Positions 11,701 through 23,700 of a stretch of 64,000 nucleotides of DNA are shown one piece after another (the stretch's first letter is position 1; the number at the start of each line of letters is the position of its first letter). Under the pieces are notes generated by a model. That model saw nothing but the letters and a program-made list of their open reading frames with translations, had not been told where the DNA came from and searched no databases. The stretch is from Rhynochetos jubatus (lineage: Eukaryota; Chordata; Aves; Eurypygiformes; Rhynochetidae): positions 2,284,157 to 2,348,156 of the forward strand of contig CM050676.1 of the NCBI GenBank assembly GCA_027574665.1, read 5' to 3'. Made by a program: the position numbers and the translations under genes.

Positions 11701-14700
11701 GGCCATGCATCTCCACATACTCTAGCAACTTCTCCATGACAATGGGGACTGAGTTTCTCTCACTGGTCAGGGAGCTCACACACACTCCAAAATGACGTGG
11801 TTCTGTGTCCTGTTCATTCTGGAATCGATACAGGTCAAGCACTGTGAATACCTGTTCCCAAGCTAGAAATTTCCACTCTTTCATGCTACAATTAGCTATG
11901 CTTCCAGAAACAAACGCTGAGCGGTTCATTCCAGCTTGCTACAAGCCTTTGACCATGAGGCAGCTTTCTTGAGCTGCAGCAGTAAAGAAAGTCCGTGTAC
12001 ACACTGAAGGATTTCGTGAAGTTTGTCCAACACAGCACACGTACTCTTAAGGAGCAGTTCCCAAATTAGCTTGAAAATATTCTGTTGCTGCGAGCGCAGG
12101 GCCTGGCTCTGACTACATGCACGCAGGTAAGGGAACGGTTAAGCGATTTTTGTCTAGTCCGCTGTTCATTTGCTGGGAAAAGGGCAGCATTTGGCACGCA
12201 TGGCTCAGTGTCACAGCAAGATCTCCGTTTCTTACCTTTTTGCCACAGGAGGTGCAGCTGCTCTGTATTTTGGACATGCATTTCTTGTGACAGGTCAACT
12301 TGCAAACTAGAGAGAGGAGCAATTGTTACAAACATTCCCAATCACATGCACACGTTATCTTGTCTTACTCACATAGTAACCTGCACGCACTGTTCACCAA
12401 GCCCCACCCGTATCAGCTGGTTACAAGCAACCTGCACATACTGTACACTAGGTAGGAAGAACGAGGTGTTTTCACGTACCACTGCACAGACAGGCCTTTT
12501 CCATGGGCCAGATGTAGGAGGAGCAGTGTTCACACGACTGCCGTATGCTCACTTGGTAGTTTGTGAATACGTGGCCATTGTGTTCTTCGATCTGGTGGGA
12601 GACAGGAAGACACCGATGGATTTTGGTTTTGTTATATTATTAGTTTTAATAAAACTGTCTACCCTATCTTCAAATTTCCGCTTTTATTTTACAATTCCAG
12701 CTGATGGCCTTGACCTCGAAACCGTATTTCGCCCTGTCTTAAGGCAGTTGGGTCCGCTGGGTCATTTCACAGTTGACTTGCCGCCTTGGTTCAAGTTCAT
12801 CAGCGCGATGCACTAGCTGTCGTGCGTTACTCGCGTTTCGTAGCTGGTTTCCTTTAAGCAGTCCTGCTACTGAGAAAGCCACCAGGCTCTGAAAGATGCT
12901 ATGGACAAGCAAGAAACTGCTGGAGCACCGCACCGATGCCTGCATGACCGCAGTCTTTGATCTATGGAAAAGTTTCACGTTGTGTCGCATCTTCATAAAA
13001 GAGGTAAGCGATTTAACACGCAAAATAAAACACAACTTGAGGACAAAAATCAAGCTCTTTCCACAGTGTTTTTCTCCGTGTTCTGTGAGTGCAGCTGAGG
13101 ACTCAGATTATTGCAAAAGGAAAGTACTTACAGCACGATCTTGTTTTCGTTTCTTCTTCTGGGCTTTGGTTTGCTGCAGTGGAGTACAGAACTGGGTTAG
13201 TCTTTGAAATCCAGACATTCCATCCCCCCCCCTTCTTTTTGTATTCAGTTTCCCAGACTCTACTTCACCTCCAGACATTTGAGACACTACACCGCAGCGT
13301 CAGCTGGGTACGAGAGTTGTCTGAGCTCACACCATCAACTTCCTAAAAACCAACTGAGCTCACTGCCTGATGACAAAGCATCTCCATCTCCAAAACCTTC
13401 AGAGGAGTCTTAAGTTGTCACCAAAGAAAAGGAGAAAACACAGATTCTGAAAATATTAGGGGTAAGTTAAATAACGGACAATTCCAAAAGGGTGTATCAG
13501 TGTATGGAATTCGTTCTACGCATGATTCGTGTAGGAAGTGTTTCCCAGGTAACGAGGAATGCTGTGGATAAGGTCTCCGAGGTAACGCAGGTTCCTTATC
13601 CTGGCGGAGTAACATCGTTCGATCGGCCCCTAAGCCAGTAACGCGCACGTTTCATACCTTGGGCTGCTCAGATTCCTCTTTTTTTGTATATCCTCTGATG
13701 AATTCATCCAGAAGGGACTGGAAGAGATTCAAAACCAGCTTGACTTCTTTCTCTTCCCTTTTTTTGGCCAGATTTGTAACTAGAAGCTGGTAGTTTTCCA
13801 CCAGGTCTTTGTAGCCAACATGGATTTGCCCGTTCTAGAGAAAAAAGAAAGATATTACTCAGAAGATAATCTTTTGGGATACAGCCGACACAGTTCCATA
13901 CTGTGGTGTTTAAGCTGGGGGCTGAGAAAGCACGCTGGAGAGTAACGGGAAAGACAACAGCCCATGAAAGAAACGAGTTAGCACACTTCCCTGCTACACT
14001 CTAGCCCGGCACTTGGCTGAGACAAGGCACTGTGGGACGAGTATTGGAAAAGCTGCTGGCACCGCTCTCTGGTGTTTAAACACAGCAACGTGAAGAGGCT
14101 GAAGACAGCAAAATCCATCCATTTCTAAAAATAAGATATGGCCGAGTGAACGCGAAGGGAAACGGAACAGTCTGCTAAAGCTAACAGCACAACTGTAAAC
14201 CGTCCTTTTTCAAGTCTAACATTCAGCTTCGAATTCGATGCGAAGAGCTGCTTTGTTAAAGAGCTGCAGGCCACGCATTTAAACGGCACACGATCGATTC
14301 ATCGCCTCCCGACGTTTCGGTTTACTGAGACTTACAGGAGCAGAGTACATGGTCTTGATGTTTCCTCTGAACTTCTCTGTGGCTTCAAAAAACAAACATT
14401 CCACACCAGACTTCTGGGAGTGCAAGTCATTGATCTAGAAGGCAAACACATCTGCATCAAGTTTCATTAAAACACGACCATCCCACCAGTGCCACGTTTC
14501 AGTCGCTGGGTTTAGTTGTCTGTGACCATTCCGACTGTTTAAACCATTTCTTAGGGCACTGTGACGATACAAAAATGGGAGTTAGGCAGGTGGGCTCCAA
14601 AGAACTCTATTTCCTTACAGATCATGGGTTCTTTTTTTGATACAACTTTTGCTGCTCACTTGTGTGTAAACAAATGAAGAGCTAACATGAATGCCACCAG

Positions 14701-17700
14701 GATTTACTGTAATACTGTGCCTTCAGAGACCTAAAGGAAGGAATAGGAAGGGCCTAAATACAGGCCTAATTCTGTCAGGCTACCAAATCAATTCCCATTT
14801 GCTTTAAATCATAACATAAACTTGTACCTAGAAAAGCAGTCTTGAAAATTCCACACAACCAGCGAACACAGACCTGAATTTTATCATAGTTGAGAGCCTT
14901 TTACCTTGTTTAGGAGGAACTCATCAAGATGCTTCAACTCATTGGCATTTGCAATCTCACGGGCCATGGAAGCTCGCCAATTCTGAGACACACTTGAGAT
15001 CTTGCTGATCTTTATAGTGCGGTTCTTCTTCGGTTTACTGCTCTCTTTCACATGGCGCTCCCCTGCCTGGGGGCGACCTGGCTGGCCGGAAGAGGCTGGG
15101 AAAGAAATTAATTTCCATATTAAAGCAGGATGTCTGAATTTGATATTAGCAAGCTGGGGATTAAATCACAGAAACTCACCTTCTGAAGCTTTCTGGGTTC
15201 CTCCTGTTTCTGGAAAGAGAACACAAGAAACAAGGGAGAGGCCATCTCCATCATCCATCACATCAGGACTCTCCTTTGGAATTTTCTTGTCTGGCTTTTT
15301 CCCCAAAAGTCTACGCAAAGGACTTTTAAAAGCAGACCTGAACATAAAAGCAGACACGAGTTCGTCACGTTAGTAATGGAAGCTGGCTCTGCTACAAGCA
15401 GCTCTTTTAACAGCACAGCTAACACCCGCAACAGGATTAACCTCTTATTGTGCGTATTTCCTCTAAGGTCCAACCTGCAGAAGAAGTGAGCAGCTGAAGA
15501 AAGACAGTCAGAAAGCACATCTGGACCTTCTGATATTGAGCAGATCAGAGCACTACCTTCGACATACACAGAGATCACATATCCCAGACATCACTGCTGG
15601 CTCAGGAGGTCCCCGAGTTGCTGAACACCAGAAGCTGGAGAAGCAGGCCAGGGAAACAGCACTATAAACCGGGTTCTCAAGCTTTTCTCTCGGTGTCTTA
15701 TTTCTCAGTCTGGGTGACAGTACACTACATGGACCTTCGATCTGAGCCTGTTTGGTGGTTCTTCAGTTAAACAGAACCAGTTCAAAGACAAGTGTTAAGC
15801 AAGAAGCAGAGAACATGCTCCTCAGCAGGGTCAGATATCATGCTTACAGCAAGTGAAGAGCAAGTCAACAAGCAACACAGCCACTCATGTAGCTGATGTC
15901 AACACGTGTCTCCACAACTGCAGTCTCACGATGGCCAATTCAAGTACCAGTGGAAAAGCTCATTTTCTTACAGGCAGGCCGCTCACACCGCATACATACT
16001 TGGCATCTATTTGCTGATTTGCCGACTGCATGGAAACGGCTGCATCTGAGGTAGGTAAAAGGTCACTGGGCTTCTTTTGCACAGGGTATTTCTTGTTGCC
16101 GGTTTCTTCATCTATCGTATCTGGCGATTGCTACAGTAGAGAGAAGTTGTCAAACAACTACATGTTGAGTGAAACAGATTCTTTAAATGGTTTTAAAAAC
16201 TAGAATGGTGAGACAAAGTTTGTTTCATCAAGACAGAACACTTTACCCCATAGATACTAGCTTACTAATGTAAGATCCAAGCATATTTAATGCTTTGATC
16301 AAGGGTCCATTTATTAACAATTACGTTTTCTAATTGTTGTATACTATTTGCTAAGGTTTTTTTTTTTAAATGGATAAAGCCAAAAAAACCCCCAGCAAAC
16401 CAACCAACCCCCTCCCCCACCAAAAAAAAAAAATCAACAGTACCTGATTCATGGCAACAGACTGGACGAGTGTTGAGAGATCACTCAATGAAGATGAATT
16501 CCCCTTCCTTCTGCAAGATTAATTTCAGATTATATACTTTATAGAAGTCTGCAGCCTCTTAATATTTACCACCTTTTAAACAACCCACATAACCTTAGAT
16601 CTGAAAGAGAAAATCCTGACCAACTCTTGCAACTCACTTTTAAATGCCAAGTGCACTGGAGAGGTAAAAAAAGGAGTATGTCATTTTCTGCTATATCAGA
16701 GGGACGATGCTTGCAAACTGCAGCACACTAAAACCTTGTTTTCAGTGGACAAGAGACATGAAAATAAACTCCAGACACTACTTCAACTGAAGCCCTGACT
16801 CTCCGATTTTAATTCGGCAAGGCAGGCTTTGTATCTTTTGTTAGCTTCTGAAAACATTCTCCCCATACAGACTGAACTGCAGGACTGGGAGCCAAGAAAA
16901 GGCAGCAGCTGCTCACAGCCCTGTTTTCTCCCGTAACATGTCCAGATGTACAGGCTATCAGGAATTCTCCATCTAGTTTTAAATATTACAGATACCTCTT
17001 ATGATAGAGACAAAAGAGTTGGGAAGCTGCCCTTACTCTAGCCGATCCTGAGGAGACTTATCCACACGTGTTCTTCCATCCAAAGACTGACTCAGCATAT
17101 CATTCTGACTGGCATCAGACTGTCTCTTTCCTTTCCACTTCTCCCTCTTGTACTTGAGTTTCCCTGGGTCATCCACATATCTCTGGATTGCGGAAGAAGT
17201 GGGACTATCCAGATCTTTGGGTGTCTTCTGACCAAGATGTTTGGTTTTGTCTGCCCAGCATTCATTTGGCGTTTGAAAGCTCCCCGTAGCAGAGAGCGTA
17301 GTACGAAGATTCAGCGCAAGATTTGTCGGCCTTTCAGGGCAGTTAAAGCTTTGGCTGCCTTTTATCTGGTTATTTTGGTTCCCTTGTGTTTTCATTCTAT
17401 CAGCTACCTCATCATCTACTTTCTCCCCTTCCGATACAGGTGGATGCTCAGGAACAGAACTGGTTTCTTTTAGTTCATTTGACAGTGCTGTGTCTGAGAG
17501 AGTTTTTTCTTCACTGGGACTTTTCTCTCCCTCGCTGCTTCCCTGAGGGACAGTGTCTTGTGCTGTGGATTTCTCTGGTGCTGGAGCAGTTTCCAGCGTC
17601 TCGTCAGAAGATGTTTGTTCCTCATGGCAGGGTAAAGGTGGTACTTCGAAGGAAAACTGGACGTGCTTATTCTGTAACTCGTTATGTTCCAGCCCCCTCT

Positions 17701-20700
17701 GCCGGCGAGATTCACGTTTCTCCCGGCTGTTTGCTGCTTTCTCAGATCCCTCTGTCACGTTCCTCTGGGGTAATATGGCTTTTTCAGATGAGCTCAGGTT
17801 TTCGGCTTGCTCATTTGGAGTTTGAGCTCTGTCCTCAACAGCTTGATCCAGCTCTGACTCATGTTTTACGGGCAACTGATCTGCTGCTGGTTCACTGTGC
17901 TTGTCTTTGCTCATACCATTCTCTCTGTCTTGATCTTTTTCCTGTGTTTCTCTCCGCTCCTCTTCAGCTTTCTGCTTTTCTGTCACCATTTTCTGAAATC
18001 TGTTAAGAATTTGTAAGATGAACACACACAAATGTAATGCACAGCAGTCAAGAAAGTTACCCAACGCTTTAAACGCAGCCTAAACAGATGCAAGTACAGA
18101 TACAGTCCCGATATGACTGCACAGAGGTCCGCTTATTAGGGCTGGCATGCCTCAGTGCAGCTCAGCTGAACAATGCTCAAGTGCTTAACCCGTTTCCACA
18201 CACCACTAGCTGTCTGACACGGTATCCCATGGTAATAACTGACTTGAAGTCAATCTATCGCACAGAAACTAAGAAGCCAAGTAGCTCAGTGGTTAAAACG
18301 CATGTTTTCATATCGTATTGCTCCTCCTCCTTTACCTCTTACGCTGCAGATGCCCTCTGACCATGGCTTGCAGGAGACAAATTCTCCTCTTCTGTTGAAG
18401 GTAGCATTTTCGCTCCCTGTATCTTCGCCACGCGGACTGAATATAAACGGCAGCATTATTCCTCTGCAGTGCCATCCTAACACAGCGGGAACGCCAGCAA
18501 GCCTAGAAGGGAGATCGCTACAGTAAGGGAGGGGGACTTGAAGGTGGGGAGTATTATTTGAGGACGTGAGTTTGTTAAGAAAAAGACTGGCAATTCTCAA
18601 AGATACCTGCAAAACAATGGCTGCCTGCCTTGCCCTGAGAAAGCGTCTCCTTTCTAGAACCATCCTGAGCCAGCTCTGAAGGAGAATGATTTTCCTGATC
18701 ACTTCCTTGTGTAGTGTATCCTGTAGTATCTGCCGTTCAGCCTCTTTCATAAAAACCTGCTCAAAGAAAAGTTCATCAATGAACAGTTAACAGAAGCCTT
18801 TCAGCCCCCAGTGGGGGCATCGCCACAAGCTATCAAATGAGAATGGCGATCCTCATTACTGAGCCAAACCTCACTGGCTGGCAGCAGTTAGCATGCCCAC
18901 AAAGGAAAAGTTCTTTTGTTTTACCAAATCTTGGTGCTTGGATTCTAAAACATTTTGTAGTGGAAAAGGACCTGGGAGTGTTGGTGGACAGCATCCGAAT
19001 ATAAGCCAGCAGTGTGCCCAGGTGGCCAAGAAGGCCAAAGGCATCCTTGGCTTGTGTCAGGAACAGTGTGGCCAGTAGGACCAAGGCAGTGATCATTCCC
19101 CTGTGCTGGGCACTGGTGAGGCCGCTCCTCGAATCCTGGGGTCAGTTTTGGGCCCCTCGCTGCAAGACGGACACTGAGGGGCTGGAGCGTGTCCGGAGAA
19201 GGGAACGGAGCTGGGGAAGGGGCTGGAGCACGGTTCCTGTGGGGAGCGGCTGAGGGAGCTGGGGGGGTTCAGCCTGGAGAAGAGGAGGCTCAGGGGAGAC
19301 CTGATTGCTCCCCTACAACCCCCTGAAAGGAGGGGGCAGAGAGGTGGGGGTTGGTCTCTTAAGTGAAGAGTGATGGGACAAGAGGAAACAGCCTCGAGTT
19401 GTGCCAGGGGAGGTTCAGGTTGGATATTAGGGAAAACGTCCTCATGGAAAGGGCTGTCAGGACTGGAACAGGCTGCTCGGGGAGGGATTTAAGAGACGAT
19501 GCGGTTGATGCGGTGCTCAGGGACAGGGTTTAGGGTGGGCTTGGCCGTGCTGGGTTAACGGTTGGACTTGATGATCTTAAAGGTCTTTTCCGACCTAAAC
19601 GATTCCAGGATTCTAACTGCACTTACAGCTTTCAAATCACAGAGCCCTTCTATGTACTGTATTACAAGAAGATAGGTTGGCATCAAAACCAGTGAGGCTA
19701 CTACTAATGTCTGTGCCAACACTTACAAGAGTTAAAATAGCCAATTCAAACACAAAGTGTAGAAAAGAGCAACGCCTATAAACGACCTACGCTAAATTTT
19801 GCAGTGTACATCAGTGTTTCTTATTGGCTTACTGAAAGTTTCACAGACCTTGGTCGTGCCTATTTGACAGTTGTTTTCATCCAGTTTTAGTTTATTCAAA
19901 TAAACATAAATGTCTTCCTTGGAGGCTTTGGCATTTTTGGGCAGTAACACCTGAAACTGGTCTATGAATTCCTGTGAAAAGCAGAGACAGCAAGAGATTA
20001 AAGTTGGAAGACAACGCACAAGTTCAGTTTTACCTAGATTTCTAAAATTAAGCTAAGACATCTGAGCTGTAAGGGTTTGAAAGCACTTTATTTCTCACTC
20101 TGAACTGAGGTACTTTTTCCTACTCTGTAAAACGCAGGCTTCATTCAGCCATTTCCATATATTGGTAAAGATCACCTATATGTGATCTATAAGCTGTGTG
20201 CACAAATCATTTTATAGAAAACATTCACGTGCAGCGACAGAGGTGTGCAGGACCGACTGCTTACAGAGCACTCACAATGCCTTCCCTCACGCAACAAGTA
20301 CAGCTTACTGGCAGATGACTCGCACAATACTTGTTACCGACGGGCTCTGTCAAAACTACAGTGACTTCCTACCGTTCATCCCAAGTGGTCAAGAGCTTCA
20401 TATGAAGACAGACACAAGAGACCGAGGCAATCCGTGTTTTTCCAAAATGAGTAGATATTTCTGAAAACATAATGCACTTCCACATACCTGGAATGTGTAT
20501 TTGGCACTGTAGCCAGACCTCCTGATTCGCACAGTTTCTAGCATGCCAGTGTATCTTAACTGTTGAAGCACCAAGCTTTCATCAAAAAGCATCTCTTTCT
20601 GGAAAAGATCAGCAGTCGACAGCTTGTTAACGCCTGAAGAGTCCCATTTCTGTCAAACACACATTCTGTTTCACATGTAGCTACCTCACAGCTTCGGCCA

Positions 20701-23700
20701 CAACCACAGGGCTAAAGCTGAAAGACCTATTACAGGGCTACAGGACTTGGAGCCTCGGCAGTCAGCTCAGCTCTCAGGGCAGCCTTACCTTCTCAGCATT
20801 GGAGCGGATGCAACGGATGAAGAACGGCTCAGCTTTACCCAGTGTCTCCAGTAACTTATTAAGCGAAGTCTGAAACGAAATATTCAGAAACCTTTTTTCT
20901 TCTGACACCAGCATTTTGAGTTGCATATGGCAGCAGTACAGCTTCGTCCTCAGAAATAAGGTTCTCTCAGGCCTGACGGCTACACAAATCCTACTTCATC
21001 CAACACAGAGGTTCTCCCGTACTGCACAGCAGAGCCCTGGACTCGGTTTAACCTTTTCTCAAGATAACGAGACGCGGGGTTTGCGTATGCTGTTACAACA
21101 GCCGCATACGAGGATGAGACTGATTGTGCAGAGAACTAACACATTTCATAGCGCAAGGGCAGTCTCTAAACAGAGTCTAACTTTAATCAAGTAATAAATC
21201 CTACTTCAAACCAATCCCAAGATTAGAAACCATTGTTTTTCACGCATCATCAGCCAAGATCAGACCAGGAAGGTCTGTCCCCACGAGGTCAGGGAGCACC
21301 CAGAGCTGCGTGCCATCGCAGCAGTCGCTTACCTGGAACTGTGCGCTTATGCTAGGGGGTTTCTTCTTTTTGTGTAAGTGCAAGAGGGATTTCGTAGTTC
21401 GATCGTGCAGAGTCATGCTTACAATGAGCTTCAGGGATTTGGAATCCAGCAAGTTCTAGAAGAAAGTTTTCATAATCAAAGTACAACCCTCTTAAGTGAC
21501 GGGGAAACAATGAGTATCAATGAAACCAGGCAGCCAGAGCTCCGCATTCAATGACATGTTACACTTCATGACTCTATTTTGGGCCAAAGCATCTTCTTAA
21601 GAGTGTAATTTTCCCATTGCCCCATCCCAAGAGTGTAAGGCGAGCAGGGTGAATGACATCATCCCTGTGTTTGCCTTCAGACTAGATTACAAATGGCTGT
21701 ACTTACGGCACCTCTAGTCTAATTAAACAGGTGCCAATTCACTGTTTTTTCCTGTTCAGGAATTCTTAAAGGTGAGCATTTACCTAACCTTTAGATTGTC
21801 AAAAAGGAAGTTTTAGAGGATAACTGATACAGTTTCCCTAGACTATGAAACAGTATTTCCTGAACTGAGTTCTGTCAGTCAAAATCAATGCTCACAGTGG
21901 GAAAAAACCCCAAGCCAAAACAAACCCCAAACCCACCCCAAAACAAGAGAAATCCGAATTTACTGAATAACGTTACCTTGGGAATGATCTGCTTTTGTTT
22001 GATACCTTTACTTTTCCTGTTAAAATATTAAAGAACGTTTCAGAAAAAAAAAAAAAACAACCCCACATGATTTTTGGTTGTTTCAGCAAGCCGTAAGTTG
22101 GTGCAATTTATGAGGCAAGATGAAGGACAGAAGGAAATGAGCACAAGAGCATCATGGTGTGTTCATGCACGTCTCTTGCAAGTGATCAAGGCAAGAAATG
22201 CAAACTGCTTCGCAACAATAATTTATTTAAAAAAGAAAACCCAAGCTCTGTAGGTACTGGAAGCTTTCAAAAGTGAAACATTTTCTCTGAAGTTGAGCCT
22301 ATTAAACCCTGCATGCTGCATAGAGTAGCCTGCGTGAAAACAGGCTGTTTAGCTAATTGTACAGTCATTACACTCTAGTCAACACACTAAGGCACTACCA
22401 AATTAAAATACCAGATTCGGAAGCTACGGCTGCTGCACCAGAACCCCTGTGAAAGTACTTAACAGCACACACAGAGGGACAACACAGGCCCCAGCGCTCC
22501 ACTTAGGAATTCTGATACGTCTGAGGTCCTGCCCAGAACCTCCTGGCTCTCATCCACAGACAGACAGTGAACTAGAGGCGGAAGCTCTCGGACACGGGGC
22601 TGCGGTTCACATGCTCCTGACTGGCAGGGACGTTAGCTCCGTGGTGTAAGGCACGTCCCAGCTCCACATCACCCAGTTTGCATTCGCTATGCGGTGGGCC
22701 ACAGACTGATTGTCTTACACACGCACAGGTGTGCACATGGAAAGAGTCTTAACTCAGGAATGCACACACCATTAGCATCCTGAATTTCAGGAAACGGTTA
22801 AGTCATATAACTTGAGAGATTTCATGGTCGAATGTTTTGCTGCAACAACCTTGTACCACACACTTGGGTTTTAAAGCAAGTGTACGTGAAAAGTAGGTTT
22901 AGCTTCCAGCTCCTGCAATGAAGGAACAAAGCGTTCTCTACAGCCTTTATACTTTTTAGAAGGCGTTATTTCTAATTGTCTTGTTTAGTTTTTTGCAGAA
23001 AACAAACTTGGGCCAAGTATATTTTTTATGGACTAGAGTAACTGCTTGGTTAGTGTTGCACTTTCAAAGCAATACCTAGAGCACCAGAACTCACATGAAG
23101 TGGGAGCGGTGTTGAAGTCGACTGAGTGACCGAAGCAGCTTACAGGGATCATCGCCCTGCCATGGAAGTCCTTTTATACTTGCGATGATTTGTTCATGCA
23201 TGTCTCTAAAATGATTCACAGCAAAACAGAGATGCAAACAAAGATACACAGCCATGAGAGAGGGGAAAAAAGGTGTTAAAAACCCAAGAGATCCCATCAC
23301 CAAGTGTGCTCCAAACAGCAGCAGGTCAATCCCAGACTACTTTTTCCTAAGCATGAATGATTCTGATGTCAAGTCAGCACTTCCTACTCTGTCAGTGCCC
23401 TATAATTTAATTACCAGGGTTTCATACTAAACTTACTCTCCAATTCTACAATTTCATGTGAATTCTTGAGTCACCAATTCAGAAAACAGAGAGAAATTTA
23501 GCAAAACGTACTTAATGTGCTAGGAACCTTTTTGTTAAGCTATGTACCCTTTTCAGATACATACAAGCTTCTTCACAATCAAGCAGATAATATTTTTATA
23601 TATAGATTTGACTAGTAAAGTGAGGCTGCTTAAGCAGACTTACAGCAGGAAAGTTAACAACTAGCCATTACAGGAACACTTGATGACATTTCTCCATTTC

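Noticed and set aside
12085..12816. 243-aa plus-strand open frame
   Set aside because: It runs antisense through the two MYO9B C1 exons and their intron, and no domain is recognisable. It is a shadow.
17386..18006. 206-aa plus-strand open frame
   Set aside because: Antisense to the 963-nt MYO9B linker exon, whose biased composition keeps the other strand open.
18270..18300. tRNA-like A-box, TAGCTCAGTGGTT
   Set aside because: No B-box (GGTTCGA) follows at the right distance, and no cloverleaf can be drawn. It lies in an intron by chance.
18478..18502. Use of the nearer acceptor GTGTTAG for the IQ exon
   Set aside because: It loses the second half of an IQ motif and breaks the phase with the upstream exon; the acceptor at 18509-18503 restores both.
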